DNA of 64,000 nt from positions 310,001-374,000 of the forward strand of contig DJXN01000002.1 of assembly GCA_002449765.1 (NCBI GenBank). The letters are read 5' to 3'. The notes below the pieces were generated by a model, which saw nothing but the letters and a program-made list of their open reading frames with translations, did not search any database and was not told the origin of the DNA. The first letter of the stretch is position 1. Each line of letters opens with the position of its first letter. Source of the DNA: Fibrobacter sp. UBA7003 (GTDB lineage Bacteria; Fibrobacterota; Fibrobacteria; Fibrobacterales; Fibrobacteraceae). The position numbers and the translations under genes were made by a program. Shown piece after piece: positions 8,642 through 18,511 of the stretch.

Positions 8642-9646
8642 TTAAAAAGCGTAAATGGAAAGGCCAAGCATCAGGGAGGTGCGAGTCAAATCGTTGATGC
8701 GCCAGCCGGGTACACCCTCGTAATTGTTCGAGAATCCGCAATCCGTCCGTAGATCGAAGGACAAGTACTTGTTCGCGCGGATGCTAAAGCCAAAGACAAG
8801 AGCAAAATCCATAGATGCACGGTAATCCAAATCAATCATGTCGGCTTTGCGATTTACCTGGTCCCCGTTCGACTTCTCATAGGAATACTTGAACTCATCG
8901 CGCACCGGGATAGATACCTGCGCACCCATGTCGATAGTAAAGCGGGAATATGTCGGCTTCAAGACAAACAGGAGCGGAACATCGACCTTGTCCTGTTTAA
9001 ACTTCACATGGGCTTCCTTGGAAAGGTCGCTCGTATAGGCATACGAGGCGCTCGTCTCGCTGCGACTGTAGAAAGCGCCGATCCTGAATCCCATGGTATA
9101 TTCGTTCAGCGGAATCAGGACAAAGGCACCCGCCTTCCATTCGACACCGTCATAGGACTCGTTAAGGTCCCAATTATTGTCATACAGGTTACTCATCCCG
9201 ATAAAGGCCTGGACACCGGCAGAGAACGTCATCGGGACAGGATCAGGACGACGGAATGCCGGAGCCTCGGGCGCGGGCTTCGCTTCTTCTGCATAGGGAT
9301 AACCCGCAGGAGCATCTGCCGGGACGCCACGCACTGCCCTTGGTGCAGGGACTTCCCCATCCATCACAGGCTCGGCCTCGGTGGGCGCCGGTTCCGCAAC
9401 CGCATCTGTAACAGGTTCGGCGGCTGGCTCAACAACCGGTTCTGCCGGCTGCGGAGCTGATTCGACAGATTCGGCCGTTCCAGGAGCGGTAACTTCGGCA
9501 GCGCCCGGTTCGGGTGCTGCCGGAGCCGGATTTTCAGCAACAGCCTCTTCCGCAGCAGGAGCCACTTCAGCAGGAACTGCCGCATCTGCAGCAAATACGG
9601 CTGCAGAAAGCGCAAAGATAGCGGTAACGCAAAATTTGAGGTTCAT
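8642..9646 (-). CDS. Outer-membrane beta-barrel protein with Ala/Pro/Glu-rich N-terminal region
   Basis: The protein (334 residues) has a signal peptide (MNLKFCVTAIFALSAAVFA) followed by about 110 residues rich in Ala, Pro, Glu and Val, a likely disordered or periplasm-spanning segment. From about residue 135 to the end come alternating hydrophobic strands that end in Phe (SLMLGLSIYAF), the usual C-terminal signature of an outer-membrane barrel of eight or so strands. The start at 9646 is preferred to an ATG 24 bases upstream because GGAG lies six bases before it and the signal peptide starts there. First gene of the operon with the antiporter, MBOAT and SGNH-like genes. Function unknown. Confidence 0.7.
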   Translation of the reverse strand: MNLKFCVTAIFALSAAVFAADAAVPAEVAPAAEEAVAENPAPAAPEPGAAEVTAPGTAESVESAPQPAEPVVEPAAEPVTDAVAEPAPTEAEPVMDGEVPAPRAVRGVPADAPAGYPYAEEAKPAPEAPAFRRPDPVPMTFSAGVQAFIGMSNLYDNNWDLNESYDGVEWKAGAFVLIPLNEYTMGFRIGAFYSRSETSASYAYTSDLSKEAHVKFKQDKVDVPLLFVLKPTYSRFTIDMGAQVSIPVRDEFKYSYEKSNGDQVNRKADMIDLDYRASMDFALVFGFSIRANKYLSFDLRTDCGFSNNYEGVPGWRINDLTRTSLMLGLSIYAF

Positions 9647-9727
9647 CTTGCACTCCATTTTTAAGTTCAACTAGTTCTAACATTCAACATTATAGCATTT
9701 TTTTCATTTCGCAGAACAGCACATTGC

Positions 9728-9735
9728 TATCTTTA
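9728..9735 (+). promoter_or_regulatory. -7 element TATCTTTA of pepA
   Basis: TAnnTTT-type element followed by five bases and ATG at 9741. The ATG at 9735 overlaps the element's last base, which argues for the later start. Confidence 0.5.
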
Positions 9736-9740
9736 TGGAC

Positions 9741-11207
9741 ATGAAATTGAACATTGTCACCACCGAATCCGCCAAGGCCTCCGAAAGCAAGGCCTATGCG
9801 CTGTTTTTTGTCAAGCAGTCCATCCAGTTTTCCAGCGTGCTGACCGAAACCGGCAACGCCCAAGCCGAAACCGTCCTCAACGGCATGAAGGATGGTCCGT
9901 TCGAAGACCTGGAATACCTCGAAATCGACGCCAAGCCCACATTTTTCGTAGATGCCGCAAAAGAGCGCGGCCTTTCCGCCCTCGATCACCTGCGCATGGC
10001 CGCCTACCGCCTTGCCGGCCGCGCTATGAAAAAACAGATTGCCTGCGTCAGCCTTTTCCTTGCCGATGCCGCCGACGAACAGTTCAAGGCCATCCTCCAC
10101 GGACTCCACTACGCCGAATACAAGTTCGACGCCTACAAGAGCAAGCAGAAGCCCAACTTCCAGGTGATCTACGAGATTGTCGCGGGTGACCGCGCGGGCG
10201 CCTTCAAGAAAATTGCCGAAGAAGTCGCCATCGAAAACAAGGCGGTCGTGCTCGCGAAGAACCTCATCAACACCTGCGCCGCCGACCTCTACCCCGCCGA
10301 GTTTGTTCAAAACGCAAAGACCATCGCGAAATACACTCCGGGCCTTACCGTGAAGGTGCGCGACATGAAGCAGCTCGAAAAGGAAGGCTTCATGGGCCAC
10401 GTGACTGTCGGAAAGGGCAGCTCGCACGAGCCGTACATGATTACGCTCGATTACAAGCCCGCCAAGCGCACGTCCAAGGACCACCTCGTGATTGTCGGCA
10501 AGGGCCTCACCTTCGATACCGGCGGACTCTGCCTCAAGCCGCCCAAATCCATGCCCGAAATGATCAGTGACATGAGTGGCGCCGCTACCGCGCTCGCCGC
10601 CATCCAGGCCATCGCTACGCTCAAGCTTCCGATTCACGTAAGCGCCGTCTGCTGCCTCGCCGAAAACGCCATCGGCAACAAGTCTGTCCTCCCGGGCGAC
10701 ATTTTCAAGGCCAAGAACGGCAAGACCGTCATGGTCGACAATACGGACGCCGAAGGCAGGCTCGTACTCAGCGACGGACTTGCCGAAGCGGGCGAAATCG
10801 GAGCGACGCACATCGTGGACCTCGCCACACTTACCGGAGCCATGGTCCGCGCACTTGGTTATGCCGTCGCCGGATTCTTCAGCAACGACGACGATCTCGC
10901 CCTCAAGGTCATCAACTGCGGCGAAGCCTGCTGCGAAAAATTCTGGAGCATGCCGCTCGAAGAAGAATACGCCGATGCGCTCAAGGACAAGTTCGCCGAC
11001 CTCAAGAATACGGGAAGCGACGCGGGAGCCATCTCCGCAGCACTTTTCCTGCAAGAATTCGTCCCCGAGAATACCGCCTGGGCGCACTGGGACATCGCAG
11101 GCACCGCATTTTCGACCAAGAAGTGGAAGTACACCGAATACGGCGCCACCGGTTTCGGCGTGCAGACTCTAATCGAGCTTGCCCGCGAAATGTCGCAGAC
11201 AAACTAA
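9741..11207 (+). CDS. pepA: Leucyl aminopeptidase, M17 family
   Basis: 488 residues, the usual length for M17. The C-terminal catalytic domain has the two-metal site motifs VGKGLTFDTGGLCLKP (Lys, Asp) and NTDAEGRL (Asp, Glu, catalytic Arg), plus the catalytic Lys region after SGAAT. The enzyme forms hexamers and removes N-terminal residues from peptides in the cytoplasm. Some M17 proteins also bind DNA, which cannot be judged here. Two ATGs in frame (9735 and 9741) are possible; I choose 9741 because the promoter element ends at 9735. It stands alone on the plus strand and is convergent with the diguanylate cyclase gene. Confidence 0.92.
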   Translation: MKLNIVTTESAKASESKAYALFFVKQSIQFSSVLTETGNAQAETVLNGMKDGPFEDLEYLEIDAKPTFFVDAAKERGLSALDHLRMAAYRLAGRAMKKQIACVSLFLADAADEQFKAILHGLHYAEYKFDAYKSKQKPNFQVIYEIVAGDRAGAFKKIAEEVAIENKAVVLAKNLINTCAADLYPAEFVQNAKTIAKYTPGLTVKVRDMKQLEKEGFMGHVTVGKGSSHEPYMITLDYKPAKRTSKDHLVIVGKGLTFDTGGLCLKPPKSMPEMISDMSGAATALAAIQAIATLKLPIHVSAVCCLAENAIGNKSVLPGDIFKAKNGKTVMVDNTDAEGRLVLSDGLAEAGEIGATHIVDLATLTGAMVRALGYAVAGFFSNDDDLALKVINCGEACCEKFWSMPLEEEYADALKDKFADLKNTGSDAGAISAALFLQEFVPENTAWAHWDIAGTAFSTKKWKYTEYGATGFGVQTLIELAREMSQTN

Positions 11208-11220
11208 GCAATCGAACTAT

Positions 11221-12927
11221 TTACTTGCGGACCAGATTAGACTTCATGTGCGACTTCATGTCGTACATGCGTTTGTCGGCTTCCTGGTAAACCATTTCCG
11301 CCGTAGCGTTCTCACCACATTCCCTACGGTAGGCCACTCCATAGGCGGCTTCCAGCGAAATAGGCAGTTCTTCCTTGCAATCTTTCTGCAACTGCAAAAG
11401 CTTTGCGAGCGACGATTCTACTTCCGCAATATGTTCGCTACGGACAATCGCAAGGAACTCGTCGCCACCCATGCGAATTGCAGTCCCTATGCCGGCGAGC
11501 GACTGCTTGAACACGTTCGCGAACGCCTTGATCAAGGTATCGCCCGCCATGTGGCCGTACTTGTCGTTCACGAGCTTGAGGCCGTTCATGTCAATGCTCA
11601 CGATTGCATAGTCGGCAGGAGACTTGTCCAGGAATCCAAAAATCTGCTGGCACTTGGCACGGTTGAAAAGTCCCGTCAAGGAATCCACATACGCCATCGT
11701 CGAAAGCACATCCTTTTCGGCCTTGGACTCTAGCAACTGGAAGAGATAAATGATGTAACTCAGCACAAGGCAAAGGACAAACAGCAGGGTCCCAAAGGGA
11801 ATCCACGTCATATCAAGAATCGGGTTATCTATCAAGAAATACTTGCAGAAATGGTAGCGCATCAAGTCGAGGAGCGCGACACAACCGAACACCACAACGC
11901 CCATGGTAAGGAACTTACCCGACAAATCGATTTTGCGGTTGTAGAGCACACCAAAAAACAGGAGATACGAGAAGGCGATCGCAACAAACACATGGAAGAA
12001 CGGTAGCGAGAAGGGATACCATACCACATTAAGCGCATGGAGAAACGTCGTTACCAGGAGGAACGCAACTTCAACGGCCACAAATGCAAAAGTTCCCCAC
12101 CATTTCCAACTGGCGATTTTACCTTTCCGCATGTCAAGCAGCAACAAGAAAAACGGAATCGGCGCAAAATAGAGGCTGAAGTATTCCAGAGTCGTATTGA
12201 AAGCAAAGTTGTACGAGACAATCTGGAGCAGTTTCTGATAACACAATGTCCATATTCCAAGCGAACACGAAAGGAATCCAATCATGGTGACACGGAACCC
12301 CCGGATTCCATGGAAGCTGATTCCGATCCCTATCAGCACGGACAAAAAGCCAAACAGCAGAAGGAATACGCCAACCGCAAGTGCAACTACATGGCGCGAC
12401 GAATAATCGCTATTGGCATATTGGGCCGGGAGCAAATCAAATTCGGAAAATGCGGAAAGATTTCCTTCGATAGCATGGACAAAACGGATTTCCAGGGGAT
12501 GTTTCGAAGCCTGTTGGTTCAAGACAACATAATGGAATCCGCTTCCCACCATGCGTCCCTTCATCTGTTTTTCCTTGCCGTATGAATAGACGACACGTCC
12601 GTCCTCGACAACCTCGACCATCATATGGTAAGTCTTGAACCGAAGAACCGTTTTCGGTTTCAATTCCGAAGGGAGCGCGAACTTTAAAGTGACTGTATCA
12701 CCCTTCGCCATATTTTCAGGAAGCACATAGTTCGAAATTGAAGGGACTTCGAACGTTTCCCCTTTGTACAAAATGCTCCCAGCACACTTGAGATGCGTGA
12801 TAGAAGGCGAAATACCGTTATCGCGGACAATCAAGAGCACAGCAATAAAGAACAGCAACAGGGCTAGCGTCAGGAGCCTCGCCAAAATCTTCTTGATTAC
12901 TCTGGAGACGTCCATTCCCTTCTGCAT
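11221..12927 (-). CDS. Membrane-bound diguanylate cyclase (7TM sensor plus GGDEF)
   Basis: 568 residues. One N-terminal membrane segment (residues about 9-30) is followed by a periplasmic beta-rich domain of about 150 residues, then seven hydrophobic segments (about 180-400), a layout like 7TMR-DISM receptors. The C-terminal GGDEF domain has DSLTGLFNRAK, DMNGLKLVNDKYGH and an intact GGDEF at 487-491, so it should make cyclic di-GMP. A product-binding I-site (RxxD) is not evident. The start at 12927 follows the folA stop by one base and is chosen over an upstream ATG that would overlap folA. Co-transcription with thyA-folA is likely, an unusual pairing. Confidence 0.85.
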   Translation of the reverse strand: MQKGMDVSRVIKKILARLLTLALLLFFIAVLLIVRDNGISPSITHLKCAGSILYKGETFEVPSISNYVLPENMAKGDTVTLKFALPSELKPKTVLRFKTYHMMVEVVEDGRVVYSYGKEKQMKGRMVGSGFHYVVLNQQASKHPLEIRFVHAIEGNLSAFSEFDLLPAQYANSDYSSRHVVALAVGVFLLLFGFLSVLIGIGISFHGIRGFRVTMIGFLSCSLGIWTLCYQKLLQIVSYNFAFNTTLEYFSLYFAPIPFFLLLLDMRKGKIASWKWWGTFAFVAVEVAFLLVTTFLHALNVVWYPFSLPFFHVFVAIAFSYLLFFGVLYNRKIDLSGKFLTMGVVVFGCVALLDLMRYHFCKYFLIDNPILDMTWIPFGTLLFVLCLVLSYIIYLFQLLESKAEKDVLSTMAYVDSLTGLFNRAKCQQIFGFLDKSPADYAIVSIDMNGLKLVNDKYGHMAGDTLIKAFANVFKQSLAGIGTAIRMGGDEFLAIVRSEHIAEVESSLAKLLQLQKDCKEELPISLEAAYGVAYRRECGENATAEMVYQEADKRMYDMKSHMKSNLVRK

Positions 12928-12928
12928 C

Positions 12929-13414
12929 TTATCGTTCCCAGACCTCGAACAAAGTTTCAAAATCATTCTTTTCGTCGGCAGCAAAAGCCTCTTCGCTCAC
13001 CTTGTGCCATCCATCACCCCAATCCGGGAAGTACACGTCGCCTTCGACATCGGAAAGCACACGCGTCAGGTACAACTTTTTCACAAGCGGCATCGCCTCG
13101 CGGTATACGGCGGCGCCGCCGATGATGAAACATTCCGTTTCTCCGGCGGCAGAGGCCTTTTCCAAGGCCTCCCCGAGGCTCCGGCACACCGTGCACCCCG
13201 GAGCCTCGAACGCCGTATTCCGCGAAAGCACGTAGTTCGTGCGGTTCGGGAGCGGACGTCCGATGTCGTCGTAGTTCTTGCGGCCGAGGATAATCGAATG
13301 ACCAGTTGTAATTGCCTTGAAACGCTTGAGGTCGGCAGACAGGTGCCACGGGAGGTGTCCATCGCGACCGATGACATTATTCCTAGAAACAGCAACGATA
13401 GCAGAAACAAGCAT
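12929..13414 (-). CDS. folA: Dihydrofolate reductase
   Basis: 161 residues, normal for bacterial DHFR. It shows VSAIVAVSRNNVIGRDGHLPWHLSADLKRFK (NADPH- and substrate-binding, with the catalytic acidic residue equivalent in the LPW-HLSADL stretch), HSIILGRKNYDDIGRPLPNR and CFIIGGAAVYREAMP. The enzyme reduces dihydrofolate to tetrahydrofolate with NADPH. It lies 15 bases after thyA, whose reaction makes dihydrofolate, so the pair forms the thymidylate cycle. The next gene starts one base later. Confidence 0.95.
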   Translation of the reverse strand: MLVSAIVAVSRNNVIGRDGHLPWHLSADLKRFKAITTGHSIILGRKNYDDIGRPLPNRTNYVLSRNTAFEAPGCTVCRSLGEALEKASAAGETECFIIGGAAVYREAMPLVKKLYLTRVLSDVEGDVYFPDWGDGWHKVSEEAFAADEKNDFETLFEVWER

Positions 13415-13429
13415 ACCGAATCACCCAGC

Positions 13430-14242
<813 letters not shown>

Positions 14243-14277
14243 ATAACCAAATTATAAAAAAAGTGGAATCAGAAAAC

Positions 14278-14529
14278 TCACGTTTCCGGCTCCGCCGGGA
14301 ATATTTCCACACGTTTATATTGGCAAACCGCCTTGTCCTCGGCGACAGCCTTTTCACGCATCAGCATGTTCAGCGCCTGCAATATCAAATCCTGAGTGTG
14401 TTTCGGCACGGGTTTCTTACCCAAACGCGCCTTCTGCACCATCTTGTGGTTCAGGTTGGCCGGAAGCTTTTCCACCAGGTCGTGGTTCGACGCCCCGAGG
14501 GACTGCAGAATTTCGTCAAGTCTTGTCAT
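14278..14529 (-). CDS. Small conserved-looking hypothetical protein
   Basis: 83 residues, with Lys/Arg in the middle (MVQKARLGKKPVPKH) and an N-terminal stretch MTRLDEILQSLGASNHDLVEKLP that looks helical. I do not recognise a family. It is likely to be a real gene because a TATATTTG element sits four bases before the ATG and the frame fills the gap between the OmpA-type gene and thyA. No signal peptide or membrane segment. Confidence 0.6.
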   Translation of the reverse strand: MTRLDEILQSLGASNHDLVEKLPANLNHKMVQKARLGKKPVPKHTQDLILQALNMLMREKAVAEDKAVCQYKRVEIFPAEPET

Positions 14530-14533
14530 GCCT

Positions 14534-14541
14534 CAAATATA
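14534..14541 (-). promoter_or_regulatory. -7 element TATATTTG of the 83-residue gene
   Basis: Exact TAnnTTTG, four bases (AGGC) before ATG. Its upstream side touches the T run of the preceding terminator. Confidence 0.6.
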
Positions 14542-14542
14542 A

Positions 14543-14572
14543 AAATCCCCGACCCGCAGGGGCCAGGGATTT
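14543..14572 (-). terminator. Rho-independent terminator after the OmpA-type gene
   Basis: On the minus strand AAATCCC (14566-14572) pairs with GGGATTT (14543-14549) and is followed by T residues. The T run leads straight into the promoter element of the next gene. Confidence 0.65.
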
Positions 14573-14593
14573 AAATCTATTTGCCGTTCAATC

Positions 14594-17500
14594 TTACTGA
14601 GCGAATTCGGATTCGCACTTGGTGCCGTCGTTTTCCGGCGTAGCGAAGTGCATTTCGATACGGCGGTTCATCTCACGGCCCTCGGCTGTTTCGTTGTCAT
14701 CCACCGGGCAACTTGCACCGAGACCCACGGCCTTGATGCGGTTCTTCTTCACGCCGAACTTGATGAGGGTCTTCATGACTTCCTTAGCACGCTTTTCAGA
14801 GAGCTTCTGGTTCGTCTTGTCCTTACCCTTGTTATCGGTGTGGCCCTGGATAACAATCTTCAGTTCCTTGTAGCTATCGTCTTCGTTCAGCTTCTTCGCA
14901 ACAGCCTTGAGGATGTTCCTGGCGTTGGATTCGAGCGTTGCCTTGCCGGGCTTGAAGGTCACGCCGGTGAGTTTCTCGACAGCCTTCTTCGGGCAGCCGT
15001 GGCCGTCATCACCCGCAACATCCGGGCAACGGTCGAGACCAGTACAGACGCCTTCGAACTGCTTAAGGAGCTTCTTGGTAGACACCCATTCAGAGCAGAC
15101 GCCATCCTTATCGGCATCCGGATCGTCTTCCATGGCACAACCCTTGTTCCATTCCGGACCAGCTTCATCCGGGCACTTGTCGATACCCTTACAGACATCC
15201 TTGAACTGATCCTGCATCTTCTTCTTGGAAACCCAAGCATCGCAGAGACCGTCGCCGTCGGAGTCCGGATTGTCGGCAGGGCAGCCCTTGCTCCATTCCG
15301 GTCCCGGTTCCTCTTCGCACTTGTCAATGCCCTTACAGATATCCTTGAACTGATCCTGCAATTTCTTCTTGGTCACCCAGGCGTCACAGATGCCATCTCC
15401 GTCGGTATCCGGATTGTCATCAGACGGACAACCCTTAGCCCATTCCGGACCAGCTTCATCCGGGCAGCGGTCAATACCCTTACAGACATCCTTGAACTGA
15501 TCCTGCATCTTCTGCTTGGAGACCCAGGAATCGCAGAGGCCGTCACCGTCGGAGTCCGGATTTTCAGCCGGGCAACCCTTGTTCCATTCCGGTCCGTTTT
15601 CGGTCGGGCAGTTGTCAATGCCGTGACAGATGTCCTTGAACTGCGTCTGCATGTTCTTCTCGGCAACCCAGCCGGCACAGAGGCTGTCGCCGTCAATATC
15701 CGGGTTGTCCATCGGGCAGCCGTTGGCCCATGCTTCACCAGGTTCGGTCGGGCACTTGTCTATACCGGAGCAGATGCCGTCGTACTGGTCGAGCATGTTC
15801 TTCTGCGTCACCCATTCGTCACAGATGCCGTCCTTGTCGGTATCGGGTTCGCCAAGCGGGCAACCTTCGTTGTTGGCCGGACCGAATTCGGTCGGGCACT
15901 TGTCGATACCCTTACAGGTCTTCTCGATGAACCATTCGTTCTTGATCTTGTCGTCTTCGGCAGCCTTCTCGAAGTAGAAGCCCATCTTCTTCTGGGTCAC
16001 CCACTCGTCGCAGAGGCCGTCACCGTCGCTATCCGGATCATCCCACGGGCAACCCTTGTTCGCCTTAGGACCGGCTTCACCCGGACACATATCGTATCCC
16101 TTGCAGACGCCCGCGAATTCAGCGAGTTTGCTCTTGTCGGTCACCCACGGAGAGCACATGCCATCGGAATCCGGGTCCGGATTATCTTCGGGGCAGCCCT
16201 TGTTGGCGACAGTACCCTTTTCGGCCGGGCAGCTATCGATGCCTTCGCACACATCCTTGAACTTCTTCAGCATCTTCTTCTTGGAGACCCAAGCATCGCA
16301 AACGCCGTCCTTATCCGGATCCGGTTCATCGAGCGGGCAACCATCTTCGCCTTCACCCTGTTCGTTCGGGCAGGCGTCGATACCTTCACACACATCCTGG
16401 AATTCAGCTTCAAAGCCCTTCTCGGCCACCCAGGAATCGCAAACGCCATCCTCGTCGGCATCCGGATTGCCCAACGGGCAACCCTGATTCAGACGATGAC
16501 CAAAGTCATCCGGGCACTTGTCTTCGTTGTCCTTCACGCCATCGCCGTCGCGGTCCTGCGGAACGAGGAAGCCGCTCCAGGTAATGCCGCCGTAGACTTT
16601 ATACTTCGGATTGATCGTCGTCTTGTATTCGAGGATACGGACATCGTTTTCCATCGCGCGGACAGTAGTGTACTTCGTGGAGTCGTCCGCATAGCCCTTG
16701 CCCAGAGAATAAGATCCGCCCAGATGGATATCGAGGCCGATTGGCAAGTGGAACACGATTGCGCCCGTAATGTCCTTGACATCGAGCTTGACGCCATCCT
16801 TGAACGCGTCCTGCATGAAAGGCAAAATCATGTAGTATTCGCCAAAGATCGAGAGGAAGGACGCAAAGTAAATTTCCAAGGCGCCCGTCGCATACGGATA
16901 CGAGAGGTAGTCTTCGTTCATGGAATAGACATAACCACCGTTTCCGTGGATGAGAAGCGGAATCGCGTCGATCTTGTCAAAGTCGAGCGTCAATGCCAAG
17001 CCGCCCTTGATAACGGTTGCGCGGGTTCCGTAAGCTTCGGCAGTTCCACCCGTCTTGTGGATGAATTCAGCCTCACGAATCCAGAGACCATCCTTGGCCG
17101 GGTTCGACGTGCCGAAATCACCCTCGCCGAAAATGGCGATGTCGATGGGCTGTTCGTCCGGAAGAGGAATCCTCAACTTGACGTTTCCCTTGATATTGCC
17201 AATATAGCCGATATCGGTACTGGGAATCTGTCCCGTCTGGCAGCCATAGCTCATTCCAGAAGCGGCATCAACCCCGTAGAAGCCAGGAGTGCATCCCGTA
17301 TTATTCACAGTGAACTTATCGTAATAAACGGGGATACCCACGCCCAAGTCAACGATATTCCAAAGACCGATGCCGAAGCCGATTTGGGCTCCCAAGGCAA
17401 TGTAATCTTCGACCATACCCTGACGCATAAGCGTGTTATACGAAAGAGTGGGTTCTTGGCCAATGTAATATTCCGAGACGCCCGTCGGAGCAATATTCTC

Positions 17501-17674
17501 CACGTCCGTAGTCGCATCCATCAAGGCATAGAAAGACAGCTTGGCATGCCCGAGAGATTGAGCAGATTGAGTTTTATTTACACCGACAAAACCGGTCTTG
17601 TTAATCGTTTGTGGATGGTCAGCAAAGGCCTGTACTGCCAAGGCCAAAGCCAACCCAGTAACTACTCTCTTCAT
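14594..17674 (-). CDS. OmpA-family outer-membrane protein with thrombospondin type 3-like repeats
   Basis: 1026 residues. A signal peptide (MKRVVTGLALALAVQAFA) leads into a beta-rich region of about 340 residues, a probable membrane barrel. From about residue 380 to 890 come nine full units of about 46 residues plus partial ends, each with D-x-D-x-DG calcium-binding loops, a Cys-rich CKGIDKCP core and a WVxxKK segment. The C-terminus is an OmpA peptidoglycan-binding domain with TFKPGKATL, IQGHTDNKG, LSEKRAKEV and NRRIEMHF. The protein should tie the outer membrane to the cell wall through a long, calcium-stiffened spacer. AAGGAGA precedes the ATG by five bases. The repeat number is high for this architecture. 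Confidence 0.88.
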   Translation of the reverse strand: MKRVVTGLALALAVQAFADHPQTINKTGFVGVNKTQSAQSLGHAKLSFYALMDATTDVENIAPTGVSEYYIGQEPTLSYNTLMRQGMVEDYIALGAQIGFGIGLWNIVDLGVGIPVYYDKFTVNNTGCTPGFYGVDAASGMSYGCQTGQIPSTDIGYIGNIKGNVKLRIPLPDEQPIDIAIFGEGDFGTSNPAKDGLWIREAEFIHKTGGTAEAYGTRATVIKGGLALTLDFDKIDAIPLLIHGNGGYVYSMNEDYLSYPYATGALEIYFASFLSIFGEYYMILPFMQDAFKDGVKLDVKDITGAIVFHLPIGLDIHLGGSYSLGKGYADDSTKYTTVRAMENDVRILEYKTTINPKYKVYGGITWSGFLVPQDRDGDGVKDNEDKCPDDFGHRLNQGCPLGNPDADEDGVCDSWVAEKGFEAEFQDVCEGIDACPNEQGEGEDGCPLDEPDPDKDGVCDAWVSKKKMLKKFKDVCEGIDSCPAEKGTVANKGCPEDNPDPDSDGMCSPWVTDKSKLAEFAGVCKGYDMCPGEAGPKANKGCPWDDPDSDGDGLCDEWVTQKKMGFYFEKAAEDDKIKNEWFIEKTCKGIDKCPTEFGPANNEGCPLGEPDTDKDGICDEWVTQKNMLDQYDGICSGIDKCPTEPGEAWANGCPMDNPDIDGDSLCAGWVAEKNMQTQFKDICHGIDNCPTENGPEWNKGCPAENPDSDGDGLCDSWVSKQKMQDQFKDVCKGIDRCPDEAGPEWAKGCPSDDNPDTDGDGICDAWVTKKKLQDQFKDICKGIDKCEEEPGPEWSKGCPADNPDSDGDGLCDAWVSKKKMQDQFKDVCKGIDKCPDEAGPEWNKGCAMEDDPDADKDGVCSEWVSTKKLLKQFEGVCTGLDRCPDVAGDDGHGCPKKAVEKLTGVTFKPGKATLESNARNILKAVAKKLNEDDSYKELKIVIQGHTDNKGKDKTNQKLSEKRAKEVMKTLIKFGVKKNRIKAVGLGASCPVDDNETAEGREMNRRIEMHFATPENDGTKCESEFAQ
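14997..16534 (-). repeat. Tandem coding repeat, units of about 138-141 bp
   Basis: These are the type 3-like repeats of the OmpA-family gene at DNA level. Units near 15160-15640 are nearly identical over long stretches (for example the ACATCCTTGAACTGATCCTG block recurs), showing recent duplication, while units near 16100-16500 have diverged. One unit carries an insertion of about 18 codons near 15920-15980. Confidence 0.8.
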
Positions 17675-17833
17675 AGAGTCTCCTTAAAAAGGGTGATCCC
17701 TAAACTAAACTGCACATAATATAACTTTTAATAAAGCTTTTTTTTCACGAGTCCCCTCAAAAAGCGATAAAAAACACACTTTTACGGCTTTTTTTGCCAT
17801 TGTTTATATCTTTTTACAAAAATGGTTGCACAA

Positions 17834-18499
17834 TCAACGCAAACATCCCTCAAACAGCTCCGGCATCTCGCGACACAAGCTGGTAAAACCGCCCTTTGCA
17901 ATAATGATGTGGTCTATCACGGGAATCTGAACAATCTTCCCCGCCGCACAAAGAACCCTCGTAATGGCGAAATCCTCCTCACTGGGCGCTATCGAACCTG
18001 ACGGATGGTTATGCGCAAAGATGACTGCCACCGCACGGTCCTCAATCGCCTTTACAAAGGCCTCCCGCGGGTGCACCGGAGTCTGATTCACAAGCCCAGT
18101 CGTCAACTCGTGAACATTGATGACATTGTTTGCAGAATTGAGCGTCACCGCAACCAGGTGCTCCTGCTCTTCGTATTTCATGTAGGCTAGCCTCGAAAGC
18201 AAATCCTCGGGGCTCATTACCGATACGGCTTTCGCGCTCAAAATATAACGTCCGGAAAGCTCGAGACAGGCAAGGATTTGCGTTGCCTTAGCCCTCCCAA
18301 GCCCCCGGATGCGACACAGGGATTCAATCGTCGGGACCTGAGTCGCCGCAGACAGGTAATCCGAAATATGGCGCGAGAGCTCGAATACATCGCACTTTTG
18401 AGTCCCGCTCCCCAATATGAGGGCCAGGAGTTCCTCGTTCGAAAGCGCAGCAGCACCACGCGCCGCGAGTTTTTCGCGCGGTAGAAGATTCATATCCAT
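17834..18499 (-). CDS. radC: RadC-family JAB-domain protein
   Basis: 221 residues. The N-terminus holds a helix-hairpin-helix-like stretch (LPREKLAARGAAALSNEELLALIL, IRGLGRAKATQIL), and the C-terminus the MPN/JAB metalloprotease motif FAHNHPSGSIAPSEEDFAIT with HNHPSG and a following Asp. RadC proteins are widespread; the old repair role is doubtful. GGAGG five bases before the ATG at 18497-18499 sets the start over a TTG 12 bases upstream. The gene stands alone, divergent from ilvB. Confidence 0.9.
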   Translation of the reverse strand: MDMNLLPREKLAARGAAALSNEELLALILGSGTQKCDVFELSRHISDYLSAATQVPTIESLCRIRGLGRAKATQILACLELSGRYILSAKAVSVMSPEDLLSRLAYMKYEEQEHLVAVTLNSANNVINVHELTTGLVNQTPVHPREAFVKAIEDRAVAVIFAHNHPSGSIAPSEEDFAITRVLCAAGKIVQIPVIDHIIIAKGGFTSLCREMPELFEGCLR

Positions 18500-18511
18500 T
18501 TGTACCTCCAA

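Noticed and set aside
14997..16534. CRISPR-like repeat array
   Set aside because: The repeats are in frame and code for calcium-binding units; no short repeat-spacer pattern exists.
14648..17719. Open frame of over 1000 codons on the plus strand opposite the OmpA gene
   Set aside because: It is the antisense shadow of a repetitive GC-rich gene; no start signal, signal peptide or known motif, while the minus-strand frame has all three.
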